Shown one piece after another: positions 45,051 through 54,790 of a stretch of 64,000 bases of DNA. The notes beneath the pieces were generated by a model. That model made no database searches, was not told the origin of the DNA, and was given only the letters and a program-made list of their open reading frames with translations. The DNA is from an uncultured Sphingorhabdus sp. (lineage in GTDB: Bacteria > Pseudomonadota > Alphaproteobacteria > Sphingomonadales > Sphingomonadaceae): assembly GCA_947492905.1 (NCBI GenBank), contig CANLOL010000001.1, positions 660,578-724,577 of the forward strand. Direction: 5' to 3'. The first letter of the stretch is position 1, and each line of letters begins with the position of its first letter. The translations under genes were made by a program, and so were the position numbers.

Positions 45051-45204
45051 AAAGCTTATACCACTGCGAAATAATATGTCGTTTAATCTTGGAAGTATTT
45101 ATATACTCCCTGCGATACACTCCTTTTATTTCTTTGCGCTATAAGCTTTTCCTCGTTCGATAATGTATTTAGGCGCTGGCCTGTATGATTTATAATTTTA
45201 ACGT

Positions 45205-45231
45205 CCGTTCGTCCTGAGCCTGTCGAAGGAC
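45205..45231 (+). repeat. Dispersed repeat, CCTGAGCCTGTCGAAGG type
   Basis: CCGTTCGTCCTGAGCCTGTC plus GAAGGAC. A REP-like element that I associate with sphingomonad intergenic regions. Its sequence matches both arms of the palindrome inside valS (46592-46663): 23 of 26 with the left arm. Here a single arm is present, with the short inner stem GTCCT/AGGAC. Confidence 0.7.
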
Positions 45232-45287
45232 ATAAGGTAAAAACTCTGACATCTCAAAAATAAAGACCGTCATACTGAAACCACACA

Positions 45288-45315
45288 CCGTCATCCTGAA
45301 CTCGTTTCAGGATAA
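45288..45315 (+). repeat. Hairpin repeat ATCCTGAA-N5-TTCAGGAT
   Basis: Eight-base perfect stem, loop CTCGT, lying between HerA and valS. A second dispersed repeat type of sphingomonads; on the minus strand it could fold in the valS 3' region and protect or end the transcript. Confidence 0.65.
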
Positions 45316-45332
45316 CAGTATCGCAATGACAA

Positions 45333-48300
45333 TCAGCCAAGCCTCTCTAGCGCTATTTTCAAACGTTCGGCTTCTGCTGATTTCTCAGCAAGATCAGATT
45401 TCGCTTTTTCTACCGCTTCGGGTTTTGCTCTAGCAACAAAGTTTTCATTGCTCAAACGCCCTTTCAGCGAACCAGCCTCTTTGCTCACCGCTTCATATGC
45501 TTTGGATAGACGCGCTTTTTCTGCCTCTATGTCAATCACACCTTCTAGCGGCACAATGATTGTTTGCCCATCAACCACCAATTGCATGGATGCGCCATCG
45601 GGTGCATCGCCAAAGGAGGAAGATGCTATCCGCGCGACCCGCTCTAATGTGTTTTGCAATGTGCCAACGCGCGTCTGTAATGCATCAGGGAATATACAAT
45701 CCAGCTTTGCACCGGGCGCTATACCCAATTCATTTTTCGCGCTGCGCATAGCACCGGTAAAGGCGATAATCCAATCAATCTCTGCCTTTGCATCACTATC
45801 AATTTGTGCATTAGGGGCAGGCCATTTGGCAAGGATGATGTCATAATTACGCGCCGATTTTCCGCCTTCTGACGATGCCATCGCATGCCATAATTCCTCG
45901 GTAATAAACGGCATAAATGGATGCAGCATGACCAAGATTTGATCGAGCACCCAACCCGCAACTTGGCGTGTTTCCTCTGCATCATCATTATCTTCGCCTT
46001 GGATAATCGGTTTGATAAGCTCCAAATACCAATCACAAAAAAGATCCCATGTGAAATGATAGATGGTGTTCGCCGCTGCATCAAAACGCAAATCCGCCAG
46101 CGCCTTATCCAGCGCGGTAACTGTCTCTTGCACCGCGCCAATGATCCAACGATTGGCAGCAAGCGTAGCGGATGGTGCAGAGAGGCTTTGTGATGCACTT
46201 ATGCCATTGGATTGGGCAAAGCGCGCTGCGTTCCAGAGCTTGGTTGCAAAATTGCGATAGCCTTTGACGCGCTCATCATCCATCTTGATGTCGCGCCCTT
46301 GGCTCTCCATCGCCGCCATAAAGAAGCGCAAAGCATCGGCGCCATATTCATCAATAAGGCCCAGCGGATCGACAACATTGCCTTTGGATTTGGACATTTT
46401 TTGCCCATCGGCGGCGCGAACCAGACCGTGCAGATATAATGTCTTCCATGGGCGCGATTCTTCGATGGGTTTTTTACCGCCTTCGCCCATAAATTCGATG
46501 CCCTGCATCGCCATACGCGCATCCCAGAAAAATAATATATCAAAGCCGCTAATCAACAAATCATTGGGATAATGTTTGTGTAAGAGAGACTCCGTTCGCC
46601 CTGAGCTTGTCAAAGGGTCGGTGTCTTCACCCGCTCGTACTTCGACAGGCTCAGCACGAACGGTCGCATCTTCGGGCCAGCCCAATGTTGCAAAAGGCCA
46701 TAGCGCCGATGAAAACCAAGTGTCGAGAACATCGGAGTCTCTGACCAATATGGTTTTAGTAGCATTCGATGTTTCTACCACAGCTATTGCATATTCTTCT
46801 TCATTATCGACGATTACGATTTCAGATGTAGCAACCTCGTAGCGATTTGCCGCTAGTTGGCGAACTTCATCCTCATCTTTGGCGACAAGAGGCACCCGTT
46901 CACAATCATGCTCATGTTCGAATTCATGCTCCAGCTTTGGCCCATACCAAGCAGGAACGCGATGCCCCCACCAAAGCTGTCGTGACACGCACCATGGCTG
47001 GATATTTTCCATCCAGTTGAAATATGTTTTTTCCCAAGTTTTGGGGACGATTTCGATGTCGCCATTCTTAACCGCATCAATCGCTGGCTTAGCGAGTGTT
47101 TCCGCATCAACATACCATTGATCGGTGAGCCAAGGTTCAATCACTACACCGCCGCGATCGCCATAGGGCGTTTGAATGATGCGCGGTTCCGATTCAACTT
47201 TTCGTATTTCACCACTTTTAGTCTTGATAATGTGCGGGATAAGTAGTTCAGCAACTTTCAGATATTGAATAACTAATTCTCGTGCACCAATTTCTCGATG
47301 GTTTCGTCTATATTCAATATTTTCAAGTTGCTCAGATACGGTTCTTTTTTTGCCGTCGGGATTTCCCCGATTAAAACGGTGCAGCCCGATAAATTCATCG
47401 GGGATTAGGCCATCGCTGACCTGGCAAACATTGGCATCGCCATCAAACATGTTGAGCATCTCAGCAGGAGCAAAGCCCGCGCGTTTGCCCACATCAAAGT
47501 CGTTAAAATCATGACCGGGCGTAATTTTCACGGCACCGCTGCCAAGCTCTGGATCGGCATGTTCATCGGCCACAATGGGGATGCGGCGGCCCGTGATAGG
47601 CAGCTGCACATATTTACCAACCACATCAGCATAGCGTTCATCATCGGGATGCACCGCTACGGCCATATCGGCGAGCATGGTTTCGGGGCGTGTGGTGGCG
47701 ACCTCGATATAATCTTGGCCCGCGCCATCGGGGCCATCAAATGTAATGCCGTCAGCAAGCGGATATTTGAATCGCCAGAACTTACCATTAATCTCTTTGG
47801 TCTCAACCTCTAAATCGCTGATTGCGGTTTTCAGCTTTGGGTCCCAATTGACCAATCGTTTGTCGCGATAAATCATGCCGCGACCATCAGCGTTCTTTTT
47901 ATTATAGAGATCAACAAAGACTTTGGTCACGGCCTTTGTGAAATGCGGGTCCATTGTGAATTGCTCGCGCGACCAATCCATAGAACATCCAAGGCGGCGC
48001 AATTGGCGCGTTATCGTGCCGCCGCTCTCTTCTTTCCATTCCCATACTTTGTCGATAAATTCTTCGCGATTATAATTGCTGCGTTTATCGCCAGCGGCTT
48101 CCAACTGCCGCTCGACCACCATTTGTGTCGCGATACCCGCATGATCGGTACCAACCACCCATAAAGCATCTTTACCGCGCAGCCGCTCATAACGGATCAT
48201 AATATCCTGCAATGTATTATCAAGAGCATGACCAATATGCAGGCTGCCCGTGACATTGGGCGGCGGATTTACGATAGTATAAGGCTGTGCGTCGGGACGT

Positions 48301-48386
48301 TCAGGGCGAAAGCTATTTGCGCTCTCCCAATGCTCATACCATTTGGTTTCAATCAATGCGGGGTCAAAATTTTTATCAATAGTCAT
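45333..48386 (-). CDS. valS: Valine--tRNA ligase
   Basis: 1017 residues, class Ia. HIGH motif in [17 protein letters not shown] (H50-H53) and KMSKSKGNV (KMSKS type) are intact; CP1 editing domain in between, C-terminal coiled coil ([20 protein letters not shown]). It charges tRNA-Val and hydrolyses mischarged Thr. Residues ~575-599 are encoded by a 72-bp palindromic repeat (46592-46663) inserted in frame between GWPEDATV and LLHKHYPND, just before [13 protein letters not shown] in the catalytic domain; other ValRS have only a few residues there. If translated it is a 24-residue surface loop. Downstream repeats at 45205-45315. Upstream is the S9 peptidase gene, also minus strand. Confidence 0.97.
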   Translation of the reverse strand: MTIDKNFDPALIETKWYEHWESANSFRPERPDAQPYTIVNPPPNVTGSLHIGHALDNTLQDIMIRYERLRGKDALWVVGTDHAGIATQMVVERQLEAAGDKRSNYNREEFIDKVWEWKEESGGTITRQLRRLGCSMDWSREQFTMDPHFTKAVTKVFVDLYNKKNADGRGMIYRDKRLVNWDPKLKTAISDLEVETKEINGKFWRFKYPLADGITFDGPDGAGQDYIEVATTRPETMLADMAVAVHPDDERYADVVGKYVQLPITGRRIPIVADEHADPELGSGAVKITPGHDFNDFDVGKRAGFAPAEMLNMFDGDANVCQVSDGLIPDEFIGLHRFNRGNPDGKKRTVSEQLENIEYRRNHREIGARELVIQYLKVAELLIPHIIKTKSGEIRKVESEPRIIQTPYGDRGGVVIEPWLTDQWYVDAETLAKPAIDAVKNGDIEIVPKTWEKTYFNWMENIQPWCVSRQLWWGHRVPAWYGPKLEHEFEHEHDCERVPLVAKDEDEVRQLAANRYEVATSEIVIVDNEEEYAIAVVETSNATKTILVRDSDVLDTWFSSALWPFATLGWPEDATVRAEPVEVRAGEDTDPLTSSGRTESLLHKHYPNDLLISGFDILFFWDARMAMQGIEFMGEGGKKPIEESRPWKTLYLHGLVRAADGQKMSKSKGNVVDPLGLIDEYGADALRFFMAAMESQGRDIKMDDERVKGYRNFATKLWNAARFAQSNGISASQSLSAPSATLAANRWIIGAVQETVTALDKALADLRFDAAANTIYHFTWDLFCDWYLELIKPIIQGEDNDDAEETRQVAGWVLDQILVMLHPFMPFITEELWHAMASSEGGKSARNYDIILAKWPAPNAQIDSDAKAEIDWIIAFTGAMRSAKNELGIAPGAKLDCIFPDALQTRVGTLQNTLERVARIASSSFGDAPDGASMQLVVDGQTIIVPLEGVIDIEAEKARLSKAYEAVSKEAGSLKGRLSNENFVARAKPEAVEKAKSDLAEKSAEAERLKIALERLG
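46592..46663. repeat. Palindromic repeat inside valS
   Basis: Inverted arms: CCGTTCGCCCTGAGCTTGTC with AAAGGG (46592-46617), and GTACTTCGACAGGCTCAGCA with CGAACGG (46637-46663). The arms match with about five mismatches, separated by 19 bp. Total 72 bp, exactly 24 codons, so the valS frame is kept. Same family as the intergenic copy at 45205. Confidence 0.85.
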
Positions 48387-48476
48387 ATATAGGCTATTAG
48401 GCGGCGATCATCGGAATCGCCACCATTTTTTCGTAACTTTGCCTATGTAATTATAAATATAGAGCGCGTCCTATAT

Positions 48477-50531
48477 TTACTCGCTTTTTTCTACCGTATA
48501 TTTTTTCAGCCAGCTAAAGACATTTTCATGCCATTGGAGGCTGTTTTGCGGTTTATTAATCCAGTGATTTTCATCAGGAAAAATAAGCAGCTTTGATTCA
48601 ATATCTTGGCGTTGCAAGGCTGTAAAAGCGGCGATGCTCTGTGAATAAGGAACGCGGAAATCCAATTCGCCATGAATGACGAGCATTGGTGTTTTCCATT
48701 TGGTGACATGGTTGACGGGATTCCATTTTTCGCCATCTTTACGCGCCCACCACGGGCCGCCATGATCCCATTCGTCAAACCATAATTCCTCTGTCTCAAA
48801 GGCAAATTGGCGCAGATCAAATAATCCTGCATGGTTGACGATACATTTAAATTCATCGCTCCAATTGCCCGCGATCCAATTCATCATATATCCGCCATAG
48901 GATGCACCGAGCGCACAGGCATTTTTAGTGTCTGCTTGTGGGTCGATTTTGCCTGCAGCGGCTAATCCGAGTTTCAGGTCGGTTAATGGTTTGCCCCCCC
49001 AATCTTGGTTGATGCTATCGGTGAATTCCTGCCCATATCCAACGCTGCCATGGAAATCGACGCTTACCGCTACAAATCCCTGTGATGCCATAACCTTTGG
49101 ATTCCAACGAAATGACCAGCTATTGCCAAAGCTGCCTTGCGGCCCACCATGGACAAGGAACGCCACAGGTAATTTTTCGCCAGCTATGATTTTTTCATTT
49201 TTTACAGGCTTGATAATTTGGCCCCAAACCTGATCGCCATTCGCACCCGCAAAATCAAAGCGTTGAACATTCACCTTATCAATTTCGGCTAGCACTACAT
49301 CATTGATAGTGGTGAGTTTTTTCTCACCCGATTGCTCATTAAAATGAAAAATCTCATTGGGCGCATTAATATCATTTTTGGTATAGACGATAGAGCCATT
49401 TTTTAGCGGCACGACATTATTAACATTGCCGCCTTTGGATAGGCGCTTCGGTGTTCCGCCTTTCACTGATATCTTATAAACAGGATGATCCAATATATCC
49501 TGCGCAGTGATATAGAGGCTTTTGCTATCCGCGCTCCAGCTTATCGAACCAACGCTGCGATCCCAATTTTGGGTCAGGCTTTGTACTTTGCTGTTTTTGA
49601 GATCGCGGATTTTAAGGGTGAGCTTATCGCTCTCATATCCAGCCCGCTCCATAGCCACATAGGCGATATACCGTCCATCGGGTGATGGCGTTGGCATTGT
49701 ATCGGTTGCCAAATTAGATTTGGTTATATTGGTTGTCGTGCCATCTTCGGATGCTTGATAAATATCCAAATTGGTGGAGCGCGGTTCATTTTTATCCGCG
49801 ATGCGCAATGTATAGAAAACAGCGTCATCCGTTATAGCAATTTCTTCTCCGCCGCCAAATGGCTTGCTAGGTGTATCGCCCACTTGGGTGCTGATCAATT
49901 TACCATTGCTTAGGCCCTGTGCGCCCATATCATAGGCGAATAATCGGCTCAGATGATCGCCTTTTTCCCAGCTCCCCCAATGGCGCACAAACAATTTATC
50001 ATATTCGCGTCCCGTGCCAGGGCCAGGAAGGGCGGTATCTTTGGCCACCACATCTTTGTCACAATTCAGGTCTGCACATTCTGTTGATACATCAGCCCAA
50101 ATCGCAATTTTGCGCGCATCACTTGATAGTTTAAAGCCTGCGACATCGACAGTGAAATCGCTCACTTGGCTATGTCTGCCGTCTTTATGCTTCCAAATTT
50201 GCTCTGAACCGCTGGCATCGCTGATATAATATAGGCTGCCATCTTGTGCAAATGCGGGGCTATGCGCAGACCCTTTGGTTGCTATGGGGCTTGATTGATT
50301 TTCTGTAATTTTTTGTATGTGCAATATCGTATTGCGCGCATTGTCTTTCAAATCGGTGCTGGTGACAGTGAACACCATGCTCTTGCCATCGGGGGATATG
50401 GCGGGTGCGCCAACCCGCTTGAGCGTCGCCAAATCCTCAGCGGTCATAGGCCGAGCTTGAATGGCGGGTGTAGCAAATATTGAAACTGTGCTGGCGAGGG
50501 CGGCCAATGCCGCATATTTATAATTTCTCAT
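48477..50531 (-). CDS. S9 family peptidase (prolyl oligopeptidase type)
   Basis: 684 residues with a signal peptide (about 1-26, ending AIQARP). An N-terminal beta-propeller-like region (repeats such as SPDGKSMVF, PSPDGRYIAYVAME, SWSADSKSLYITA) precedes an alpha/beta hydrolase: nucleophile Ser in GASYGGYMMNW, Asp in VIHGELDFRVPYSQSI, His in FPDENHWINKPQNS. Periplasmic acylaminoacyl-peptidase / dipeptidyl-peptidase-like enzyme. It is placed between popZ and valS, which are neighbours in many alphaproteobacteria, so it appears as an added gene. Same strand as both. Confidence 0.92.
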   Translation of the reverse strand: MRNYKYAALAALASTVSIFATPAIQARPMTAEDLATLKRVGAPAISPDGKSMVFTVTSTDLKDNARNTILHIQKITENQSSPIATKGSAHSPAFAQDGSLYYISDASGSEQIWKHKDGRHSQVSDFTVDVAGFKLSSDARKIAIWADVSTECADLNCDKDVVAKDTALPGPGTGREYDKLFVRHWGSWEKGDHLSRLFAYDMGAQGLSNGKLISTQVGDTPSKPFGGGEEIAITDDAVFYTLRIADKNEPRSTNLDIYQASEDGTTTNITKSNLATDTMPTPSPDGRYIAYVAMERAGYESDKLTLKIRDLKNSKVQSLTQNWDRSVGSISWSADSKSLYITAQDILDHPVYKISVKGGTPKRLSKGGNVNNVVPLKNGSIVYTKNDINAPNEIFHFNEQSGEKKLTTINDVVLAEIDKVNVQRFDFAGANGDQVWGQIIKPVKNEKIIAGEKLPVAFLVHGGPQGSFGNSWSFRWNPKVMASQGFVAVSVDFHGSVGYGQEFTDSINQDWGGKPLTDLKLGLAAAGKIDPQADTKNACALGASYGGYMMNWIAGNWSDEFKCIVNHAGLFDLRQFAFETEELWFDEWDHGGPWWARKDGEKWNPVNHVTKWKTPMLVIHGELDFRVPYSQSIAAFTALQRQDIESKLLIFPDENHWINKPQNSLQWHENVFSWLKKYTVEKSE

Positions 50532-50615
50532 GAAACCAGATTATCAACACAGGATACATGCGCAAGCAAAATTAACTGCTGCGGGTGTTATTCGACGATA
50601 ATTATAAGAGAAATA

Positions 50616-51050
50616 TCAGTCTTTTTTGGTGATGCGCTTAATTTCGCGTTCCACCATAGATTCGACCAATGTCGGTAAGTTCTGGTCCAGCCATTCTTTC
50701 ATCATGGGACGTAGCATCTCGGTGACGAGGCTCTCTAATGATGTTTCACCCGTGCGGACAATTTGCGGACGCGGGCTAGGCTGGCTTAATGCTGCTAATG
50801 TTGAGAGGCTTTGGCGCAGCCCTTGGGCGGTTTCTTGATTGACCAAATTCTCTTCGTCAGGAGACGTTAGCTCTAATATATCATCACTATCAGTTTCAGC
50901 ATTTTCTTCTTTGGGCGCGCTACTGTCTGATGATAATGTATCAAATGCGGCTTCATCGCGTTGATTATCCAGCACATCGTCCTCCGCAATCACTTTGCGA
51001 ATCGAAGATAATATCTCATCTATTGAGGGTTCTGCTTGGCGTTCAGCCAT
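50616..51050 (-). CDS. popZ: Polar organising protein PopZ (DUF2497)
   Basis: 144 residues. N-terminal amphipathic helix PSIDEILSSIRKVIAEDD (about 8-25), a long acidic, disordered middle (EENAETDSDDILELTSPDEE), and a C-terminal oligomerisation region (LVTEMLRPMMKEWLDQNLPT, then LVESMVEREIKRITKKD). This architecture is PopZ: it self-assembles into a polar hub that tethers ParB-parS and signalling proteins in alphaproteobacteria. The place next to the tolC and valS genes is the usual one. Cytoplasmic. Confidence 0.9.
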   Translation of the reverse strand: MAERQAEPSIDEILSSIRKVIAEDDVLDNQRDEAAFDTLSSDSSAPKEENAETDSDDILELTSPDEENLVNQETAQGLRQSLSTLAALSQPSPRPQIVRTGETSLESLVTEMLRPMMKEWLDQNLPTLVESMVEREIKRITKKD

Positions 51051-51185
51051 TATAATTTACCTCTTTTAGCCCCAAAATTAACCATATTTATAATCTTTGC
51101 ATAACCGATGATCTATAAAAATCAAAAAGTTTCGCTAAAATTTACTCTTTTTTCGAAAACTGTGCTTTTCAAGTCAAATATAGCA

Positions 51186-52664
51186 TCAATTATCGGGCAG
51201 AGCTTCGATAGGGGCGTCTTGCGCCTGTGTATCTGTGGTGCGGCTTGCCTGTTCTTCTGGATTGGGCTGCGATGACCAATCGTTGAAATTGCCTTTGACT
51301 TTGTCATAGTCGGCCATTGGATCATATAAAATCCCGCTATCTAACCCTAAATCCCGCGCTTCGGCTTTGCCCATTGAAGCCAATAAAGTGAAGCCAGCGA
51401 CATAGGCATTGCGCTGCGCGGTTACCAATTGAACGCGGCTATTAAGCAATTCTTGCTCAGCATTCAATATGTCCAAAATCGTGCGGTTACCTACGCTATT
51501 CTCGGCACGCACCCCTTCGAGCGAGAGGGTATTGGCTTCTACGGCGCGCTCAAATGCTTTGGTCAGCTCTAACGATGCTTTCCAGCTAGCATGCGATGCG
51601 CGTGTTTGGGCAATGACATTGCGCTCAGCGGCAATTTCTTGTTCTTGCGCTTGGCTTAATCGCGATTGCGATTGGCGAATCTGCGCCGATGGACGCCCCC
51701 CTTGATACAGAGGAATAGTCGCGCGTACTCCGATAGTGGCTGTGGTTGTCGCCTGTATGAAATTAGCTCCAGGAATATTGCCACCCAAAGTATTGAGGAA
51801 ATTGGTATAATTGCCTTGGGCAAAAGCATCTACCGTTGGAAGGCGCGATGCTTTCGCTGCTTTAATATCATATTTCGCAGCATCGCGGGTTTCCTGTGCG
51901 GATAAGAGATCGGGATTCTCAGCCAATGCTATTTCCACCGCCGCAATAGGGTCATCGGGCAGATCGGGCAGAGGCGGAGGCGCTTCTAATGCATTGGGTT
52001 CGCTGCCGACAAATTGGATATAAATTTCTTTGCTGCGGATTAAATTTGCACGGGCATTTTGCAAATTGCCCAATGCCTCTGCATAGCGCGCTTCGGATTG
52101 TGCAACATCTGTGCGGGTTAGATCGCCAATTTCAAAACGATCGCGGGTCGCCTCTAGATTGACGCTTAATACGCCGACTTGAGCGCGGTTTAACCGCACA
52201 ACGGCCTCATCGCGTATAACGTCCATATAGGCTGCGACAACATTTGAAAAAATGGAGCTTTCGGTTGCGCGTAAATTGGCAAAACCGGCCTGAACACGGC
52301 CTTTGGCGGCGCGGACATTATTTTTAACGGCACCGCCGCGATACGCTGGAACCGTTAGCGTTGCGTCATTGGAGGTCAGCCGGCTAGGCGCGGTAAAGCT
52401 ATTTGGGTTGGTGCGGATATTTTCTAGATAATTGCTTTGAATATTCAAGCTAGGCCGGCCATTGGCTTTTGCCAAAGGAACATTTTCATTAATGACTTTT
52501 TGCCCTGCGCGCGCGCCCGTTAATGTTGGATTGCTTTTATAGGCTTTCTCTAGTGCCTCTCTTAATGTTTCGGCTTGCGCTGGAGTAGAGGTTGCAACCA
52601 TTGTGAATAAAGCAGTGGAAGCGTAAAAAGTGATTTTATGAAGAGGCTTGCAGTTAAAATTCAA
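51186..52664 (-). CDS. TolC family outer membrane protein
   Basis: 492 residues, start TTG 52664 (GAAGGAATT ten bases upstream), overlapping the pcm stop. Signal peptide about 1-31 (ends TPAQA). Two TolC repeats: LREALEKAYKSNPTLTGARA and the matching SIFSNVVAAYMDVIRDEAVV segment in the first, and VEIALAENPDLLSAQETRDA in the second. The family motif RATIPLYQGGRPSAQIRQSQ is present. It forms the outer-membrane channel of type I secretion or RND efflux. Gene order pcm - tolC - popZ is conserved in alphaproteobacteria. C-terminal tail is Gln/Asp-rich. Confidence 0.92.
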   Translation of the reverse strand: MNFNCKPLHKITFYASTALFTMVATSTPAQAETLREALEKAYKSNPTLTGARAGQKVINENVPLAKANGRPSLNIQSNYLENIRTNPNSFTAPSRLTSNDATLTVPAYRGGAVKNNVRAAKGRVQAGFANLRATESSIFSNVVAAYMDVIRDEAVVRLNRAQVGVLSVNLEATRDRFEIGDLTRTDVAQSEARYAEALGNLQNARANLIRSKEIYIQFVGSEPNALEAPPPLPDLPDDPIAAVEIALAENPDLLSAQETRDAAKYDIKAAKASRLPTVDAFAQGNYTNFLNTLGGNIPGANFIQATTTATIGVRATIPLYQGGRPSAQIRQSQSRLSQAQEQEIAAERNVIAQTRASHASWKASLELTKAFERAVEANTLSLEGVRAENSVGNRTILDILNAEQELLNSRVQLVTAQRNAYVAGFTLLASMGKAEARDLGLDSGILYDPMADYDKVKGNFNDWSSQPNPEEQASRTTDTQAQDAPIEALPDN

Positions 52665-53344
52665 AAGCTAAATTCCTTCTCTTTTTCGAAACCAACCGCA
52701 ACTTGTCCCGTAAACTTCTCTATCTCACATTCCATAAATGCTACCAAGGCTAGGGAATTTCCGCGTTTATAACCTATGCATAAATGGCTAACCTTGCCCT
52801 TGGATAATCCGCAAATTAACCGAGCACCCTCAGCCATTTGATCTATGATAGTTTGTGGTACTTGCTCGATTGCACCTTCAATAATCACCACATCATAAGG
52901 CGCATGATCGGGTGCGCCAAGATGCAATGGCCCTTGTATTTGTGTCACATTATCTGCGCTTAAAGTGGTGGCGACATCAGTGTCCAATGCTACAACATTG
53001 GCCGCGCGCTGGGCTGTTACCATGACGTTATAGCCGCTCGCTGCTCCGATATAGAGAAGATTATCATCTGGATTTATCGCAGCTTTTTGTAGCATCAATG
53101 CGCTAGTAAGAGCAGGCGGGAGGAATCGGCCATTACCAAGCGGTACGGAACGGTCCATATAGGCCAAATTGCGAAAATCAGCAGGTACATAATCTTCACG
53201 GGCTATTTCTGCCATGGCGGATAATATCCACTTATCCTCTACCGCATTGGGACGCAATTGGCTGTCAATCATGGCTTTACGGGCTTTGGCGCTCACCAAA
53301 GAAGATGTAGTTTCTGAATTAGATATGGTTTCATTGTTTGGCAT
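52661..53344 (-). CDS. Protein-L-isoaspartate O-methyltransferase family
   Basis: 227 residues from ATG 53344 (CAGGAT eight bases upstream); an in-frame TTG at 53362 adds six residues. SAM methyltransferase fold: N-terminal MIDSQLRPNAVEDKWILSAM, catalytic/adenosine region LLYIGAASGYNVMVTAQRAA and the acidic end of strand 2 at LDTDV. Pcm repairs isoaspartyl residues, but the alphaproteobacterial copies preceding tolC have a divergent, probably non-repair form; the G-x-G motif reads GAASGY. Overlaps tolC by 4 bp. Confidence 0.85.
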   Translation of the reverse strand: MPNNETISNSETTSSLVSAKARKAMIDSQLRPNAVEDKWILSAMAEIAREDYVPADFRNLAYMDRSVPLGNGRFLPPALTSALMLQKAAINPDDNLLYIGAASGYNVMVTAQRAANVVALDTDVATTLSADNVTQIQGPLHLGAPDHAPYDVVIIEGAIEQVPQTIIDQMAEGARLICGLSKGKVSHLCIGYKRGNSLALVAFMECEIEKFTGQVAVGFEKEKEFSF

Positions 53345-53630
53345 AAGTAGATCCTGAATCAAATATGATGCCTCTATAGCCTGATGATGGCTTAGCGCAA
53401 AACATTCTATTATCTAATAACAATGTTGACCTAGCTTCACATCATAATATTTCCATAATAGTTTCCGATAAAGTGGCTATTTGAAACTATTAACGGTAAT
53501 TTTCTGCTCTAATATCTTACAAAAAGCATCAAATTGGGCCTTATTTATAGGGTGATTTGAAATGATGATGCATTTGCGCATTGCCAAGGCGCAAAAGAAT
53601 CGCTATCTGCCGCTCTCACCGCAAAAATGA

Positions 53631-53704
53631 GGCCCGATGGCGGAGTGGTGACGCAGCGGATTGCAAATCCGTGTACGCCGGTTCGATTCCGGCTCGGGCC
53701 TCCA
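53631..53704 (+). tRNA. tRNA-Cys (GCA)
   Basis: 74 nt with encoded CCA. Acceptor GGCCCGA pairs with TCGGGCC; the anticodon arm is GCGGA-TTGCAAA-TCCGT with anticodon GCA (cysteine); the T arm is GCCGG-TTCGATT-CCGGC. Its 3' end is next to a tyrosine integrase remnant, the usual position of a genomic island attachment site. Confidence 0.95.
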
Positions 53705-53770
53705 CCTTGTTTGTTATACCATTGTATTTCATTGCTTTTCTCCTAAGTTAGCCAATATTATAATTTTAGG

Positions 53771-54507
53771 TTAGCCATTTGCTCCAAATTTTTCTTCAAG
53801 CAGCTCAATAGCTTGCCGCGCCATTTCTGCTTTATTTGCGTCTCTTACGTAGAGTTCGACCTCTCTATCGTTACTGTGGTTTGACACTGCTGAGAGGCCC
53901 CCGACTCAGCTAATCGTCTCATGTGGGCTTTGCGCAGTCCGTGAGCGCGACATTTATCGGGTAAATTGGCTTGTTTTGCCCAATCAGCAAATTTATTGCC
54001 AAAACCCTTTGAAGAGAATGGCTTTCCATTATGTTTTGTAATAAAATACTCATTCTTAATATTTGCATTAGCGTTGAGCGTTTGTTGTAATTCTCTAGAA
54101 ATCTTAACATGCCATGATTTTCCAGTTTTACTATCAACACCTCCCATATAATTATCGTTAATTATATTAGCTGCGCCTAACAAAGAGGCATCTGTAGGCC
54201 TTCGGGCTGTCCATAACATCAAGTCTGCGGCCAGCCTTGCGGTTGTACCAATCGGATGTGCATTTTTATATTGCGCTATTTCGCTCTCGGTCCAGCAGTG
54301 AAATCCTTCACTCTTATTTGGTATCGCTTCAACAAGTATCATGGGGTTATCAGGCCTGATTTCAATTTTTATTGCATATTCAAACATTCTTTTGAGAGTC
54401 TTTCGATCACGATTGGCGGCTTCTGGTCCGCCAGTGCCATCAGGTTGTTTTTTAGATCGCTCGATTATATAATTATCTAGAAATACGAATGGACAATAAT
54501 TTTCTGC
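53771..54507 (-). pseudogene. Truncated, frameshifted tyrosine integrase
   Basis: About 245 codons remain. The open frame begins directly after a stop at 54508 and lacks the N-terminal part. The core-binding domain is present (LDNYIIERSKKQPDGTGGPE), as are Arg I (WTARRPTDASLLG) and HxxR (CRAHGLRKAHMRRLAESG). At the G run 53898-53902 the frame changes by -1 and continues in the other frame as LSAVSNHSNDREVELYVRDA. That stretch restores the final His and the catalytic Tyr (VELYV) and ends at TAA 53771. One missing G explains the break. Next to tRNA-Cys, so this was the integrase of an element inserted at that tRNA; now inactive, barring sequence error. Confidence 0.75.
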
Positions 54508-54701
54508 TTAATATAGCATTGTCTTTCGCTGTAATGATTACCCTATTGGTCGTCATTATCTCACCTGACGTTTTTTATACAAATTGGCAAAGCTATTTGA
54601 TGGCCAATATCTCTATGCTTTTATGTTGGTTGGTGATTGAAATATTTGCCCGAAATCAAAAGGCGGAACAGATTCTTCATGGGCCTTCTCGTTTTGGGTG
54701 A
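54489..54701 (+). CDS. Small predicted membrane protein
   Basis: 70 residues with two hydrophobic segments (LNIALSFAVMITLLVVIISP and YLMANISMLLCWLVIEIFA) and a charged C-terminus. No family recognised. It overlaps the truncated 5' end of the integrase remnant by 19 bp, on the opposite strand, and its ribosome site is weak. The hydrophobic pattern is coherent, and low-GC composition fits the island. Could be a real small membrane protein or a chance frame. Confidence 0.4.
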   Translation: MDNNFLLNIALSFAVMITLLVVIISPDVFYTNWQSYLMANISMLLCWLVIEIFARNQKAEQILHGPSRFG

Positions 54702-54744
54702 ACTATCCTCAATATCCGCATGATTTGAGGATAATGATTTGCGT

Positions 54745-54777
54745 CTTGCGGAGAATAAGCATATTAACCTCCGCAAG
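54745..54777. promoter_or_regulatory. Inverted repeat before the fic gene
   Basis: CTTGCGGAG (54745-54753) and CTCCGCAAG (54769-54777) are perfect inverted 9-mers with 15 bp between, ending 13 bp before the fic ATG. The right arm covers the ribosome binding region, so it could be an RNA hairpin hiding the start or an operator for the Fic protein's own C-terminal winged helix. Confidence 0.5.
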
Positions 54778-54790
54778 AAGTGCAGACAAT

